Source: Streptomyces hyaluromycini (GTDB lineage Bacteria; Actinomycetota; Actinomycetes; Streptomycetales; Streptomycetaceae). From it: DNA of 64,000 bases. Location of the stretch: positions 347,247 through 411,246 of the forward strand of contig NZ_BCFL01000023.1 of the NCBI RefSeq assembly GCF_002217755.1, in the 5' to 3' direction. This document shows, piece after piece, positions 17,300-26,633 of this stretch. The stretch's first letter is position 1. Every line of letters begins with the position of its first letter. The position numbers and the translations under genes are program-made. Below the pieces are notes generated by a model that was not told the origin of the DNA, searched no databases, and worked only from the letters and a program-made list of their open reading frames with translations.

Positions 17300-17355
17300 G
17301 GGCGCTGGGGGTACCCCCGGCCGAAGGCTGGGGGAGGAACTGCGTGACCAGCCAC
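17289..17355 (-). repeat. Dispersed repeat family A, long form (right copy, inverted)
   Basis: Read on the minus strand, this repeats the 15377-15444 element with only a few mismatches, for example GGTCACGCAG for GGTCGCGCAG. The hairpin with GCGCCCC/GGGGCGC overlaps the last codons and stop of the PhyH gene. Probable bidirectional terminator between convergent genes. Confidence 0.7.
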
Positions 17356-17394
17356 ATACGGCCCGCAGCGTCGATCTCAGCTCAGCCGACGGGC

Positions 17395-19110
17395 CTACAA
17401 CGGCGGGTACGCGTTGGCCATCAGCTGCTGGAACTGCGCGGAGAACCAGTGCCCGGACAGCGGCGCGTTCGGCAGGGCGCCGGACATGTTGTTGCCGTTG
17501 CGGGCGTTGCCCGTGTACGTCGGGTCGCACATCTGGTCGAAGCCCTTGCCCTCGTCGTTCGGGATGGCAGTGCTGGAGCCGTCGGACTCACCCGGCGGCT
17601 TCATCCAGACGTAGGCGTCGATCCCGGCGGCCGGGCCGGCCTGCGGGCGCTCGCCGAGGCCGGCTCCGGCCTGGTTGCACCAGTTGCCGACGTGGATCCG
17701 GCGGTCGTAGCGGCCGCCGTCGACGTACGCGTCCACGCTGGTCGTCGGGCCGGGACCGGCCGGCCGTGCGCTGCCGCCCCAGCCGTTGCGGGAGGTGTCG
17801 ATCAGCATGCCGATGCCGGAGTTGAAGCCGACCGAGACCAGTTCGGTGCGGAAGGCCTGGGCGAAGGACAGCTCGTCGACATAGCGGTTGTAGTCGACCC
17901 ACTTCGACAGGCGGACGGAGGTGCCGTTCACCGTGTCGTTGATGGTGAAGTTGTTCTCCTTCAGGGCGCTGTAGTTGGCCGTGTTGGTGATGAAGCCCTG
18001 GACGTCGTCGACGGTCGCGCCCTCGGCGTTGGCGGCCTGGTAGAAGAGCTGGGCGGCGGGGGCGAAGTTGTCGTCCCAGCCGAGCCAGCCGTGGTGGCCG
18101 GCGTCGAGATAGTTGTAGACGTTGGGGATCGCGCCGAGCTTGGCGAGGGCGTAGCCGACGCCCTTCACGTAGTTGCCGTTGGCCAGCATGGTGTTGCAGT
18201 TGGCGGTGGCGGTGGCCCGGCTGCCGGTGTTGGTGACCAGGTTGGGCAGCGAGTCGATCTCGATGGTGGTGACGATCCGCAGCGAGGCGTACTTGCTGTC
18301 GGAGAGGATCGCCGCGATCGGGTCGATGAACTGCGTCTTGTACTTGTCGATCTCCGTCGGGCCGAGCTCGCCGTTGGACGCGAGGGCCGCACAGTCGCGT
18401 CCGGGCAGGTCGTAGACGACCAGCTGGACGACTTCCTCGCCGCTGCCCTTCTGGGCGAGCGCCGCGTCGAGATGGGCGCGCAGACCCATGCTGGTGCTGG
18501 TGCCGTTGATCGCGGCGATGCGGTCGAGCCAGACGCCGGTGGGCTGGTTGGAGACGCGGGTGCCGCCCGGTTCGGCGGCGGCCTTGGCGGACCACTCCGG
18601 GTTCACGTACACCTTGGCGCCGGAGTACGGGTTGTCGACGCGGGTGCCGCCGCCCCCGCCTCCGCCGCCTCCACCACCGCTGCTGCCGTCGTCGACGTTG
18701 CAGGCGACGCCGTCCAGGGTGAACGCGGTCGGGATCGCGTTCGTCCCGCTGTAGGACCCGTTGAAGCCGAAGCTGACCGAACCGCCGGCCGCCAGGGTGC
18801 CGTTGTAGGTCTCGTTGTTGGCGGTGACGGCGGTGCCGCTCTGGGTGAGCTTGGTGTTCCAGTAGCTGGTCACCTGCTGGTTTCCGGCGTACGACCACTT
18901 CACCGACCAACTCGACTTCGCTGCCGAGTTGTTGGTGACGGTGACGGCGGCGGTGAAGCCGGCGCCCCAGTCGCTCTGGATCTTGTAGTCGACGGTGCAG
19001 GGAATCGCGGAGATCGCCGCCTGGGAGGAGGGGGTCACGGCGGCCGCCGGACCCGATACCCCGGCGACGAGCGCCAGGGCGGCGAAGACCGCTGTTCTGG
19101 TACGACTCAT
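17395..19110 (-). CDS. Secreted GH6 cellobiohydrolase with N-terminal CBM2
   Basis: A 571-aa exported cellulase. Residues 1-32 are a signal peptide; about 36-137 form a CBM2 cellulose-binding module with its terminal cysteines (IPCTVDYKIQSDWGAGFTAA to VACNVDD). Residues 141-155 are a polyglycine linker, and about 160-571 form the GH6 barrel. The catalytic region VVYDLPGRDCAALASNGEL carries the conserved Asp; YLDAGHHGWLGW and LIDTSRNGWGG are family signatures. The length of the GH6 domain (over 400 residues) suggests the tunnel-forming exo type acting from non-reducing ends. It lies 33 bp after the GH5 gene, with which it should share the CebR-type control. Confidence 0.9.
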   Translation of the reverse strand: MSRTRTAVFAALALVAGVSGPAAAVTPSSQAAISAIPCTVDYKIQSDWGAGFTAAVTVTNNSAAKSSWSVKWSYAGNQQVTSYWNTKLTQSGTAVTANNETYNGTLAAGGSVSFGFNGSYSGTNAIPTAFTLDGVACNVDDGSSGGGGGGGGGGGTRVDNPYSGAKVYVNPEWSAKAAAEPGGTRVSNQPTGVWLDRIAAINGTSTSMGLRAHLDAALAQKGSGEEVVQLVVYDLPGRDCAALASNGELGPTEIDKYKTQFIDPIAAILSDSKYASLRIVTTIEIDSLPNLVTNTGSRATATANCNTMLANGNYVKGVGYALAKLGAIPNVYNYLDAGHHGWLGWDDNFAPAAQLFYQAANAEGATVDDVQGFITNTANYSALKENNFTINDTVNGTSVRLSKWVDYNRYVDELSFAQAFRTELVSVGFNSGIGMLIDTSRNGWGGSARPAGPGPTTSVDAYVDGGRYDRRIHVGNWCNQAGAGLGERPQAGPAAGIDAYVWMKPPGESDGSSTAIPNDEGKGFDQMCDPTYTGNARNGNNMSGALPNAPLSGHWFSAQFQQLMANAYPPL

Positions 19111-19143
19111 GAGTGCGGGTTCCTTCTTCTTCGGTGGGCGTGC

Positions 19144-20631
19144 TTAGGGGTTGATGGCCTTCAGGTGGTCGCGCAGCCCGACGCCGTACGCCGTGGGCGT
19201 ACCGCTGTAGTCGGAGATCAGGGACGGGCCGGCGGAGCAGTCCCAGGTGTTCCAGGTCCAGCCCAGGTAGGAGAGGCCGCGGTCGTCGAACCACTTCATG
19301 ACCTGGTCGACGAAGGCGTGCGAGCAGGTGTTCTCGCCGATCTCCCCGGCGACCAGCGGGACCTGGGCCGCCACCGGTGCCAGCGTGGAGTTCCAGCAGC
19401 TCTCACTGGCGCAGGTGTTGAAGTTGTAGACGTGGTAGGCGGCGACGAGATCGCCGGCCGGGTCGGTGGGCTTGTACGTCAGCCACTGGCTCAGGTCGTT
19501 GGAGTACGCGAGCCCGCCGATCATGATGACGTTCGTGGCACCGGCGCCCCGGATGCTGTCCACGAGGTCCTGCATGCCGGCGACCTCGTAGCCGATGCCC
19601 GGGCAGGTGCCGCCGTCCCGCCAGCACTGCCAGGCCTGGGTGACCGTGGAGGTCGCCCGGTCCGGGTAGGGCTCGTTGAACAGGTCGAAGACGGCCGCCT
19701 GGTCGTCCTTGAAGGTGCCGGCCACCGACGACCAGAAGGACGGGGTGTACTGCGCGTCCGGCATCGGCTTCTGGCAGGTGGCGTGCACGTCGGAGCAGCC
19801 CGCCGAGTTGCCGGTGTACTGGCCGTAGGACCAGTGGAGTTCGAGGATCGGCGTCAGACCGTACGACTCGACACGGGCCACCAGGTCCTTCACGGCGCTG
19901 ATGTAATTGGCGCCCGCGTACTCGGGTTTGACGTTGGACAGGCCGAGCCAGCACTCCTCGTTGAGCGGGATGCGGATCGCGTTGGCCTTCCAGTCGGCGA
20001 TCGCCTTGGTGGCGGCGTCGTCGACCGGGCCGTCCCAGATGCCGTAGCCCTGCACGCACATGAACTCGCCGCCGGAGCGGTTCACCCCGAGCAGGCGACG
20101 GGCCGTGCCGCTCGCGTCCACGAGTTTGGTGCCGGAGACGTGCAGGGCCGGTGCCGTCCCTCCGGCGGGCGGCTCGGTCGGCGTCGGGGTGGGTGTGGGT
20201 GTCGGCGTGGGCTCCGCATCGACGTTGCACGTGGTGCCGTTGAGCCTGAACGCCGTCGGTACGGGGTTGCTCCCCGACCAGGAGCCGAGGAACCCGGCGC
20301 TGACGCTCGCACCGGTGGCGAGGGAGCCGTTCCAGCTCTCGTTGGCCGCGGTGACCGTCGTACCGGACTGGGACCACTTGGCGCTCCAGCCCTGGGTGAC
20401 CTTCTGGCCGCCCGCGAAGTCGAAGCCCAGGCTCCAACTGCTCATGGCGGCCATGTTGTTGGTGATGGTCACGGAGCCCTGGAAGCCGGTGTCCCACTGG
20501 CTGGTGACCGCGTACACCACCGTGCAGGCCGGCGTCGCCCCGGACGCCGACACCACCGGCACCAGTGCGGACCCGACGAGGGCGGCCGCACCGGCGACGG
20601 CTAAAAGAACTGAACGCGGGGGGTGTCGCAT
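19144..20631 (-). CDS. Secreted GH5 endoglucanase with N-terminal CBM2
   Basis: A 495-aa exported cellulase. The signal peptide is residues 1-32, CBM2 about 33-138 (ACTVVYAVTSQWDTGFQGSV to TTCNVD), a Thr-Pro linker 140-157, and a GH5 barrel about 165-495. The acid/base Glu is in VFDLFNEPYP and the nucleophile Glu in PLVAGEIGENTC; LGVNRSGGEFMCVQGYGIWD begins the barrel. Expected activity is internal cleavage of beta-1,4-glucan. ATG 20631 has GCAAGGAG upstream. It heads the GH5-GH6 operon, divergent from GH48, with a degenerate CebR-type box 50 bp before the start. Confidence 0.92.
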   Translation of the reverse strand: MRHPPRSVLLAVAGAAALVGSALVPVVSASGATPACTVVYAVTSQWDTGFQGSVTITNNMAAMSSWSLGFDFAGGQKVTQGWSAKWSQSGTTVTAANESWNGSLATGASVSAGFLGSWSGSNPVPTAFRLNGTTCNVDAEPTPTPTPTPTPTEPPAGGTAPALHVSGTKLVDASGTARRLLGVNRSGGEFMCVQGYGIWDGPVDDAATKAIADWKANAIRIPLNEECWLGLSNVKPEYAGANYISAVKDLVARVESYGLTPILELHWSYGQYTGNSAGCSDVHATCQKPMPDAQYTPSFWSSVAGTFKDDQAAVFDLFNEPYPDRATSTVTQAWQCWRDGGTCPGIGYEVAGMQDLVDSIRGAGATNVIMIGGLAYSNDLSQWLTYKPTDPAGDLVAAYHVYNFNTCASESCWNSTLAPVAAQVPLVAGEIGENTCSHAFVDQVMKWFDDRGLSYLGWTWNTWDCSAGPSLISDYSGTPTAYGVGLRDHLKAINP

Positions 20632-20680
20632 GAGCGACTCCTTGCAGCTCGGGCGCGTCGTGACGGACGCGTCGACTGAA

Positions 20681-20694
20681 CGGAATCGCTCCCA
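20681..20694 (-). promoter_or_regulatory. Degenerate CebR-type operator
   Basis: Read on the minus strand: TGGGAGCGATTCCG. The left half is perfect and 11 of 14 bases match the CebR box TGGGAGCGCTCCCA. It lies 50-63 bp before the GH5 start. CebR is the LacI-family cellobiose-responsive repressor of Streptomyces cellulases. Confidence 0.6.
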
Positions 20695-20824
20695 CTGGTG
20701 CGAAGGAAGGTAGCGCCAAGTGCGGGCAAAGAACAGGGGAGTTGCTTGACTTTTCCGCAGTGGCGTCCGTCGAATCTTTTCGACTCTTCAACGGCCTTGA
20801 CCGCACCATGCCACGTCTCCACTA

Positions 20825-20838
20825 TGGGAGCGCTCCCA
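20825..20838 (+). promoter_or_regulatory. Perfect CebR box
   Basis: TGGGAGCGCTCCCA, a complete 14-base palindrome identical to the known CebR consensus, 55 bp before the GH48 start. It should repress GH48 (and perhaps downstream GH74) until cellobiose is taken up. Confidence 0.85.
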
Positions 20839-20892
20839 CTGGTTCAAGCCTTGACTTCTCCCCGAGCCGCAAGCGCAAGGAGGAACCAGCAC

Positions 20893-23829
20893 ATGCGACC
20901 CGGATATGCCATGCACCCCGGGCGGAGACGCAGAGCCGTGCGACGGCTGTGGACGGCCGTCGTCGCGGCCCTCGCCCTGCCCCTGTCGATGCTCGCGACC
21001 GGCACGACCCCCGCCCAGGCGGCGACGGTCCAGTGCAGCGTCGACTACACGACCAACGACTGGGGCTCCGGCTTCACCGCGGCCCTGACCCTCACCAACC
21101 GCGGCACCGACGCGATCAACGGCTGGACGCTGACGTACGCGTACACGGGAAACCAGAAGCTCGTCAGCGGCTGGAACGGCACCTGGTCCCAGTCCGGCAC
21201 CTCGGTCACCGTGCAGAACGCGTCGTACAACGGCACGATCGCAGCGGGCGCGGCGGTGTCGACGGGCGCCCAGTTCTCGTACACCGGGGCCAACGCGGCG
21301 CCGACCGCCTTCGCGGTCAACGGCACCACCTGCGCCGGCGCGCACCAGCCGCCCATCACCGTGCTGACCAGCCCGAGCGCGGGCGCGGTCTACACCCAGG
21401 GCGACGCCGTTCCGCTGGCGGCGACCGCGGCGGCGGCCGACGGCGCGACGATCAGCAAGATGGAGTTCTACGACGACACCACGCTGCTGGGGACCGACAC
21501 GTCGGCGCCGTACTCGCTCTCGGTCTCAAGCCTGCCCGTGGGCAGTCATTCTCTGGTGGCGAAGGCGTACGACAGCCTGGGCGCGTCCGCGTCCTCGACG
21601 CCGGTCGGCATCACGGTCGCCTCGGGCCCCGCGGTGGTGGCCTCGCCGACCCAGCTGGGCATCCAGCAGGGTGCGACGGGCACGTTCGGGGTGAGGCTCT
21701 CGAAGCAGCCGAGCGCCAGTGTGACGGTGTCCGTGGCCCGCACGGCCGGCAACACCGGGCTGTCCGTGAGCGCCGGATCGTCGCTCACGTTCACGCCGTC
21801 CAACTGGAGCACCGCGCAGAACGTGACCGTGGCCGCGGACTCCGCCGGCACCGGCACCGCGACCTTCACGGCCTCGGCGACCGGCTACACCGGAGCCACG
21901 GTCACCGTGACCGAACTGGCCGCGTCGAAGGCGTACGACGCGCGCTTCCTGGACCTCTACGGGAAGATCACCAACCCGGCGAACGGCTACTTCTCCCCCG
22001 AGGGCATCCCCTACCACTCGGTCGAGACGCTGATCGTCGAGGCCCCTGACCAGGGCCACGAGACCACGTCGGAGGCGTACAGCTACCTTCTCTGGCTGCA
22101 GGCCATGTACGGCAAGGTCACCGGTGACTGGTCCAGGTTCAACGGCGCGTGGGCCCTCATGGAGAAGTACATGATCCCGACCCACGCCGACCAGCCGACC
22201 AACTCCTTCTACAACGCGTCGAAACCGGCGACGTACGCACCGGAACTGGACACGCCGAACGAGTACCCGGCGAAGCTGGACACGTCCGTGTCGGTGGGCA
22301 CGGATCCGATCGCGGGTGAGCTGAAGACCGCCTACGGCACGGACGACGTGTACGGCATGCACTGGCTGGAGGACGTCGACAACGTCTACGGCTACGGCGA
22401 CACGCCGGGCGGCGGGTGCGAGGCGGGTCCGACGGCCGAAGGGCCCTCCTACATCAACACCTTCCAGCGCGGTCCGCAGGAGTCGGTGTGGGAGACCGTT
22501 CCGCAGCCGACCTGCGACGCCTTCAAGTACGGCGGCACGAACGGCTACCTGGACCTCTTCACCGGCGACTCGTCCTACGCCAGGCAGTGGAAGTACACGG
22601 ACGCCCCGGACGCCGACGCGCGTGCGGTGCAGGCCGCGTACTGGGCGGACGTGTGGGCCAAGGAGCAGGGCAAGGGCAGTGACGTCTCCGCCACCGTGGG
22701 CAAGGCGGCGAAGATGGGCGACTACCTGCGCTACGCGATGTACGACAAGTACTTCAAGAAGATCGGCAACTGCGTGGGGCCGACGACCTGCGCGGCCGGC
22801 ACCGGCAAGGACGCCTCGGACTACCTGCTCTCCTGGTACTACGCGTGGGGCGGGGCGACCGACAGCAGTGCCGGATGGGCATGGCGGATCGGCTCCAGCC
22901 ATGTGCACGGCGGCTATCAGAACCCGCTGGCCGCCTACGCGTTGAGTTCGTACGCCGACCTGAAGCCCAAGTCGGCCACCGGCGCCACGGACTGGGGTAC
23001 CTCCCTGACCCGGCAACTGGAGTTCTACCGCTGGCTGCAGTCGTCCGAGGGTGCCATCGCGGGCGGTGCGACCAACAGCTGGCAGGGGCGGTACGCGAGC
23101 CCGCCGTCCGGTACGTCGACCTTCTACGGCATGTACTACGACTGGGAGCCGGTCTACCACGACCCGCCGTCCAACCAGTGGTTCGGCTTCCAGGCCTGGT
23201 CGATGGAGCGGGTCGCCGAGTACTACCAGCAGACCGGCAACGCCACCGCGAAGACGATCCTCGACAAGTGGGTGGCGTGGGCGCTGTCCAAGACCACGAT
23301 CAACCCGGACGGCACGTATCTGATCCCGTCGACCCTCCAGTGGTCGGGGCAGCCCGACACCTGGAACGCGTCAAGTCCGGGCTCGAACAGCGGACTTCAC
23401 GTCACGGTCGCCGACTACACGAACGACGTGGGCGTGGCCGCCGCGTACGCCAAGACGTTGACGTACTACGCCGCCAAGTCCGGTGACGCGACGGCGAAGT
23501 CCACGGCCAAGGCGCTGCTGGACGGCATGTGGAACAACTACCAGGACAGCCTGGGGATCGCGGTGCCGGAGACGCGGGCCGACTACAACCGCTTCGACGA
23601 CAGCGTGTACGTCCCGAGCGGGTGGAGCGGGAAGATGCCGAACGGCGACGCGGTCAGCTCTTCGTCGACGTTCGCCTCGCTGCGGTCCTTCTACCAGAAC
23701 GACCCGGCGTGGTCGAAGATCCAGAGCTATCTGGCGGGCGGGGCCGCGCCCGTGTTCACGTATCACCGGTTCTGGGCTCAGGCGGACATCGCGCTGGCCA
23801 TGGGGTCGTATGCGGAGCTGCTGGAGTAG
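20893..23829 (+). CDS. Secreted GH48 reducing-end cellobiohydrolase with CBM2
   Basis: A 978-aa exported processive exocellulase. Residues 1-45 form a long signal peptide. CBM2 spans about 48-150 (VQCSVDYTTNDWGSGFTAA to TTCAGAHQ). Then come an Ig-like domain (about 153-240, VLTSPSAGAVYTQGDAVPLA) and a Calx-beta/Ig-like module (about 243-335). The GH48 catalytic domain fills about 340-978: it begins YDARFLDLYGKITNPANGYF and includes GHETTSEAYSYLLWLQAMYG with the catalytic Glu. ATG 20893 has AAGGAGG nine bases upstream. GH48 works with GH6 and GH5 enzymes encoded divergently. A perfect CebR box lies in its leader. Confidence 0.93.
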   Translation: MRPGYAMHPGRRRRAVRRLWTAVVAALALPLSMLATGTTPAQAATVQCSVDYTTNDWGSGFTAALTLTNRGTDAINGWTLTYAYTGNQKLVSGWNGTWSQSGTSVTVQNASYNGTIAAGAAVSTGAQFSYTGANAAPTAFAVNGTTCAGAHQPPITVLTSPSAGAVYTQGDAVPLAATAAAADGATISKMEFYDDTTLLGTDTSAPYSLSVSSLPVGSHSLVAKAYDSLGASASSTPVGITVASGPAVVASPTQLGIQQGATGTFGVRLSKQPSASVTVSVARTAGNTGLSVSAGSSLTFTPSNWSTAQNVTVAADSAGTGTATFTASATGYTGATVTVTELAASKAYDARFLDLYGKITNPANGYFSPEGIPYHSVETLIVEAPDQGHETTSEAYSYLLWLQAMYGKVTGDWSRFNGAWALMEKYMIPTHADQPTNSFYNASKPATYAPELDTPNEYPAKLDTSVSVGTDPIAGELKTAYGTDDVYGMHWLEDVDNVYGYGDTPGGGCEAGPTAEGPSYINTFQRGPQESVWETVPQPTCDAFKYGGTNGYLDLFTGDSSYARQWKYTDAPDADARAVQAAYWADVWAKEQGKGSDVSATVGKAAKMGDYLRYAMYDKYFKKIGNCVGPTTCAAGTGKDASDYLLSWYYAWGGATDSSAGWAWRIGSSHVHGGYQNPLAAYALSSYADLKPKSATGATDWGTSLTRQLEFYRWLQSSEGAIAGGATNSWQGRYASPPSGTSTFYGMYYDWEPVYHDPPSNQWFGFQAWSMERVAEYYQQTGNATAKTILDKWVAWALSKTTINPDGTYLIPSTLQWSGQPDTWNASSPGSNSGLHVTVADYTNDVGVAAAYAKTLTYYAAKSGDATAKSTAKALLDGMWNNYQDSLGIAVPETRADYNRFDDSVYVPSGWSGKMPNGDAVSSSSTFASLRSFYQNDPAWSKIQSYLAGGAAPVFTYHRFWAQADIALAMGSYAELLE

Positions 23830-23847
23830 TTCGGCTGCGGGTTGTTC

Positions 23848-23887
23848 GTGGCTGGTCGCGCAGTTCCCCGCGCCCCTTACGGGGCGC
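23848..23887 (+). repeat. Dispersed repeat family A, short form / terminator
   Basis: GTGGCTGGTCGCGCAGTTCC followed by a perfect hairpin GCGCCCC (23870-23876) loop TTAC GGGGCGC (23881-23887). It lies 19 bp after the GH48 stop and likely acts as a terminator before GH74. Confidence 0.65.
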
Positions 23888-23951
23888 TCCAGTGGGCGGC
23901 CCCTACCCGCACTAGGGGCCGCCCTTCCCCCCTCTGGAGAGGACTTCTCCC

Positions 23952-26615
23952 GTGCGAAGAACCCGCATCCTCACCGCCGTCCTGGCCCTCGCCGCCGGCC
24001 TGCTCGCAGGCACCCCGCCCGCGCTCGCCGCCCATGAGGCCGCGGAAGTCACAGTCGCCGCCGACAGCTACACCTGGAGCAACGCCCGGATCGACGGTGG
24101 CGGTTTCGTTCCCGGGATCGTCTTCAACCGCACCGAGAAGAACCTCGCCTACGCCCGCACCGACATCGGCGGCGCCTACCGCTGGTCGGAGTCGACGAAG
24201 ACCTGGACTCCGTTGCTGGACTCGGTCGGCTGGGCCGAGTGGGGGCACACGGGTGTCGTCAGCCTGGCCTCCGACTCCGTCGACCCGGGCAAGGTGTACG
24301 CGGCCGTCGGGACGTACACCAACAGCTGGGACCCGACCAACGGTGCCGTGCTGCGCTCCGCCGACCGGGGCGCCAGCTGGCAGAAGACCGACCTGCCGTT
24401 CAAGCTGGGCGGGAACATGCCCGGCCGGGGCATGGGCGAGCGGCTGGCCGTCGATCCGAACAAGGACAGCGTGCTGTACCTGGGCGCGCCCAGCGGCAAG
24501 GGTTTGTGGCGGTCGACGGACTCGGGGGTGACCTGGTCGCAGGTGACGAACTTCCCCGACGTCGGCAACTACGTGCAGGACCCGACCGACACCACCGGCT
24601 ACACCTCGGACAACCAGGGCATCGTGTGGGTCACCTTCGACGAGTCGACCGGTACGGCCGGTTCGGCGACGAAGACGGTCTACGTCGGGGTCGCCGACAA
24701 GGACAACGCGGTGTACCGCTCGACGGACGCGGGCGCGACCTGGACCAGGCTCGCCGGTCAGCCGACGGGGTACCTGGCCCACAAGGGCGTACTCGACGCG
24801 AAGAACGGCTGTCTCTACCTCGCCTACAGCGACAAGGGCGGCCCGTACGACGGCGGCAAGGGGCAGCTGTGGCGGTACGCGACGGCCACCGGTACGTGGA
24901 CGAACATCAGCCCGGTCGCGGAGGCCGACACCTACTACGGCTTCTCCGGGCTGACGGTCGACCGGCAGCACCCCGGCACGGTGATGGCGACGGCCTACAG
25001 CTCCTGGTGGCCGGACACCCAGCTCTTCCGCTCCACGGACAGCGGGGCGACCTGGACGAAGGCCTGGGACTACACGTCGTACCCGAACCGCTCGGACCGC
25101 TACACGATCGACGTCTCGTCCTCCCCCTGGCTGACCTTCGGGGCGAACCCGTCGCCGCCCGAACAGAGCCCGAAACTGGGGTGGATGACGGAGGCGCTGG
25201 AGATCGACCCGTTCGACTCGGACCGGATGATGTACGGGACGGGGGCGACGCTGTACGGCACCGAGGACCTGACGAAGTGGGACAGCGGAGGCCGGTTCGC
25301 GGTCAGGCCGATGGTGCAGGGGCTGGAGGAGACCTCGGTCAATGATCTCGCCGCTCCCCCGTCCGGCGGTACCCAGCTCTTCAGCGCGCTCGGTGACATC
25401 GGCGGCTTCCGCCACACGGACCTCACCAAGGTCCCCTCGATGATGTACACGTCCCCGACCTTCACGACGACCACGAGCCTGGACTTCGCCGAGTCGAACC
25501 CGAACACGGTGGTCCGGGTGGGCGATCTGGACTCCGGCCCGCACATCGCGTTCTCGACGGACAACGGGGCCGACTGGTTCGCGGGGACGGACCCGTCGGC
25601 AGTGAGCGGCGGCGGCACGGTCGCGGCCGCCGCCGACGGAAGCCGGTTCGTGTGGAGCCCGGCCGGTACCGGCGTGCAGTACACGACGGGCTTCGGCTCG
25701 TCCTGGTCGGCGTCGAGCGGCATTCCGGCGGGCGCGGTCGTCGAGTCCGACCGGGTCGATCCCAAGACCTTCTACGGCTTCAAGTCCGGGAAGTTCTACG
25801 TGAGTACGGACGGCGGGGCGACCTTCACGGCGTCCGCCGCGGCGGGTCTGCCGAGCGGTGACAGCGTGCGGTTCAAGGCGCTGCCGGGGACGAAGGGCGA
25901 CGTGTGGCTGGCCGGCGGTGCGGCGGACGGCGCGTACGGGCTGTGGCACTCCACCGACGGCGGCGCGACCTTCGCCAAGCTCGCGAACGTCGGCCAGGCC
26001 GACACCATCGGCTTCGGCAAGGCGGCGACGGGAGCCTCGTACCAGACGCTCTACACCAGCGCGAAGATCGGCGGGGTCCGCGGCATCTTCCGCTCCACGG
26101 ACGAGGGTTCGACCTGGACCCGCATCAACGACGACGCCCACCAGTGGGGTTGGACGGGCGCGGCCATCACGGGTGACCCGCGCGTGTACGGACGGGTGTA
26201 CGTCTCGACGAACGGCCGGGGCGTGATCTACGGCGACACGTCCGACCCCGGCGGAGGGGGAGGAGGCGGAGGCGGTACCGACCCCACCCCCTCCGGCGCC
26301 TGTTCGGTCGCCTACACCGTCACCAACCAGTGGACGGGCGGCTTCCAGGCGGACGTCCGCCTCACCAACACCGGCTCGGCGGCGTGGAGCAGCTGGTCCC
26401 TCGGCTGGTCCTTCCCCGACGGACAGACCGTCGGCCAGCTCTGGAACGCCGACTGGACCCAGTCCGGCGCGGCCGTGACAGCCAGGAACGTCAGCTGGAA
26501 CGGCACGGTGGCCCCGGGCTCCTCGGTGTCCTTCGGCTTCACGGGCACCTGGACCGGCACCAACACCGAACCGACGGCCTTCGCCCTGGGCGGCCAGAGC
26601 TGCACGATCGCCTGA
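23952..26615 (+). CDS. Secreted GH74 xyloglucanase with C-terminal CBM2
   Basis: An 887-aa exported enzyme that cleaves xyloglucan. Residues 1-27 are a signal peptide. Residues about 35-765 make the two seven-bladed beta-propellers of GH74, with repeated Asp-box-like turns (RSTDSGVTWSQV, RSTDAGATWTRL, RSTDEGSTWTRI) and the catalytic Asp region YARTDIGGAYRW. A poly-Gly linker (about 771-781) leads to CBM2 at about 786-887 (CSVAYTVTNQWTGGFQADV to SCTIA). GTG 23952 follows GGAGAGG. It belongs to the cellulose island and probably opens the hemicellulose coat for GH5, GH6 and GH48. No separate CebR box is visible. Confidence 0.92.
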   Translation: MRRTRILTAVLALAAGLLAGTPPALAAHEAAEVTVAADSYTWSNARIDGGGFVPGIVFNRTEKNLAYARTDIGGAYRWSESTKTWTPLLDSVGWAEWGHTGVVSLASDSVDPGKVYAAVGTYTNSWDPTNGAVLRSADRGASWQKTDLPFKLGGNMPGRGMGERLAVDPNKDSVLYLGAPSGKGLWRSTDSGVTWSQVTNFPDVGNYVQDPTDTTGYTSDNQGIVWVTFDESTGTAGSATKTVYVGVADKDNAVYRSTDAGATWTRLAGQPTGYLAHKGVLDAKNGCLYLAYSDKGGPYDGGKGQLWRYATATGTWTNISPVAEADTYYGFSGLTVDRQHPGTVMATAYSSWWPDTQLFRSTDSGATWTKAWDYTSYPNRSDRYTIDVSSSPWLTFGANPSPPEQSPKLGWMTEALEIDPFDSDRMMYGTGATLYGTEDLTKWDSGGRFAVRPMVQGLEETSVNDLAAPPSGGTQLFSALGDIGGFRHTDLTKVPSMMYTSPTFTTTTSLDFAESNPNTVVRVGDLDSGPHIAFSTDNGADWFAGTDPSAVSGGGTVAAAADGSRFVWSPAGTGVQYTTGFGSSWSASSGIPAGAVVESDRVDPKTFYGFKSGKFYVSTDGGATFTASAAAGLPSGDSVRFKALPGTKGDVWLAGGAADGAYGLWHSTDGGATFAKLANVGQADTIGFGKAATGASYQTLYTSAKIGGVRGIFRSTDEGSTWTRINDDAHQWGWTGAAITGDPRVYGRVYVSTNGRGVIYGDTSDPGGGGGGGGGTDPTPSGACSVAYTVTNQWTGGFQADVRLTNTGSAAWSSWSLGWSFPDGQTVGQLWNADWTQSGAAVTARNVSWNGTVAPGSSVSFGFTGTWTGTNTEPTAFALGGQSCTIA

Positions 26616-26633
26616 CGGGCGTACGATCCGGAG

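Noticed and set aside
15377..17355. Insertion sequence bounded by inverted repeats
   Set aside because: No transposase lies inside, no target duplication is visible, and the same repeat occurs alone at other gene ends.
23935..23949. GGAGAGGACTTCTCC dyad as an operator of GH74
   Set aside because: It overlaps the ribosome-binding site and has arms of only five bases; no match to the CebR box.
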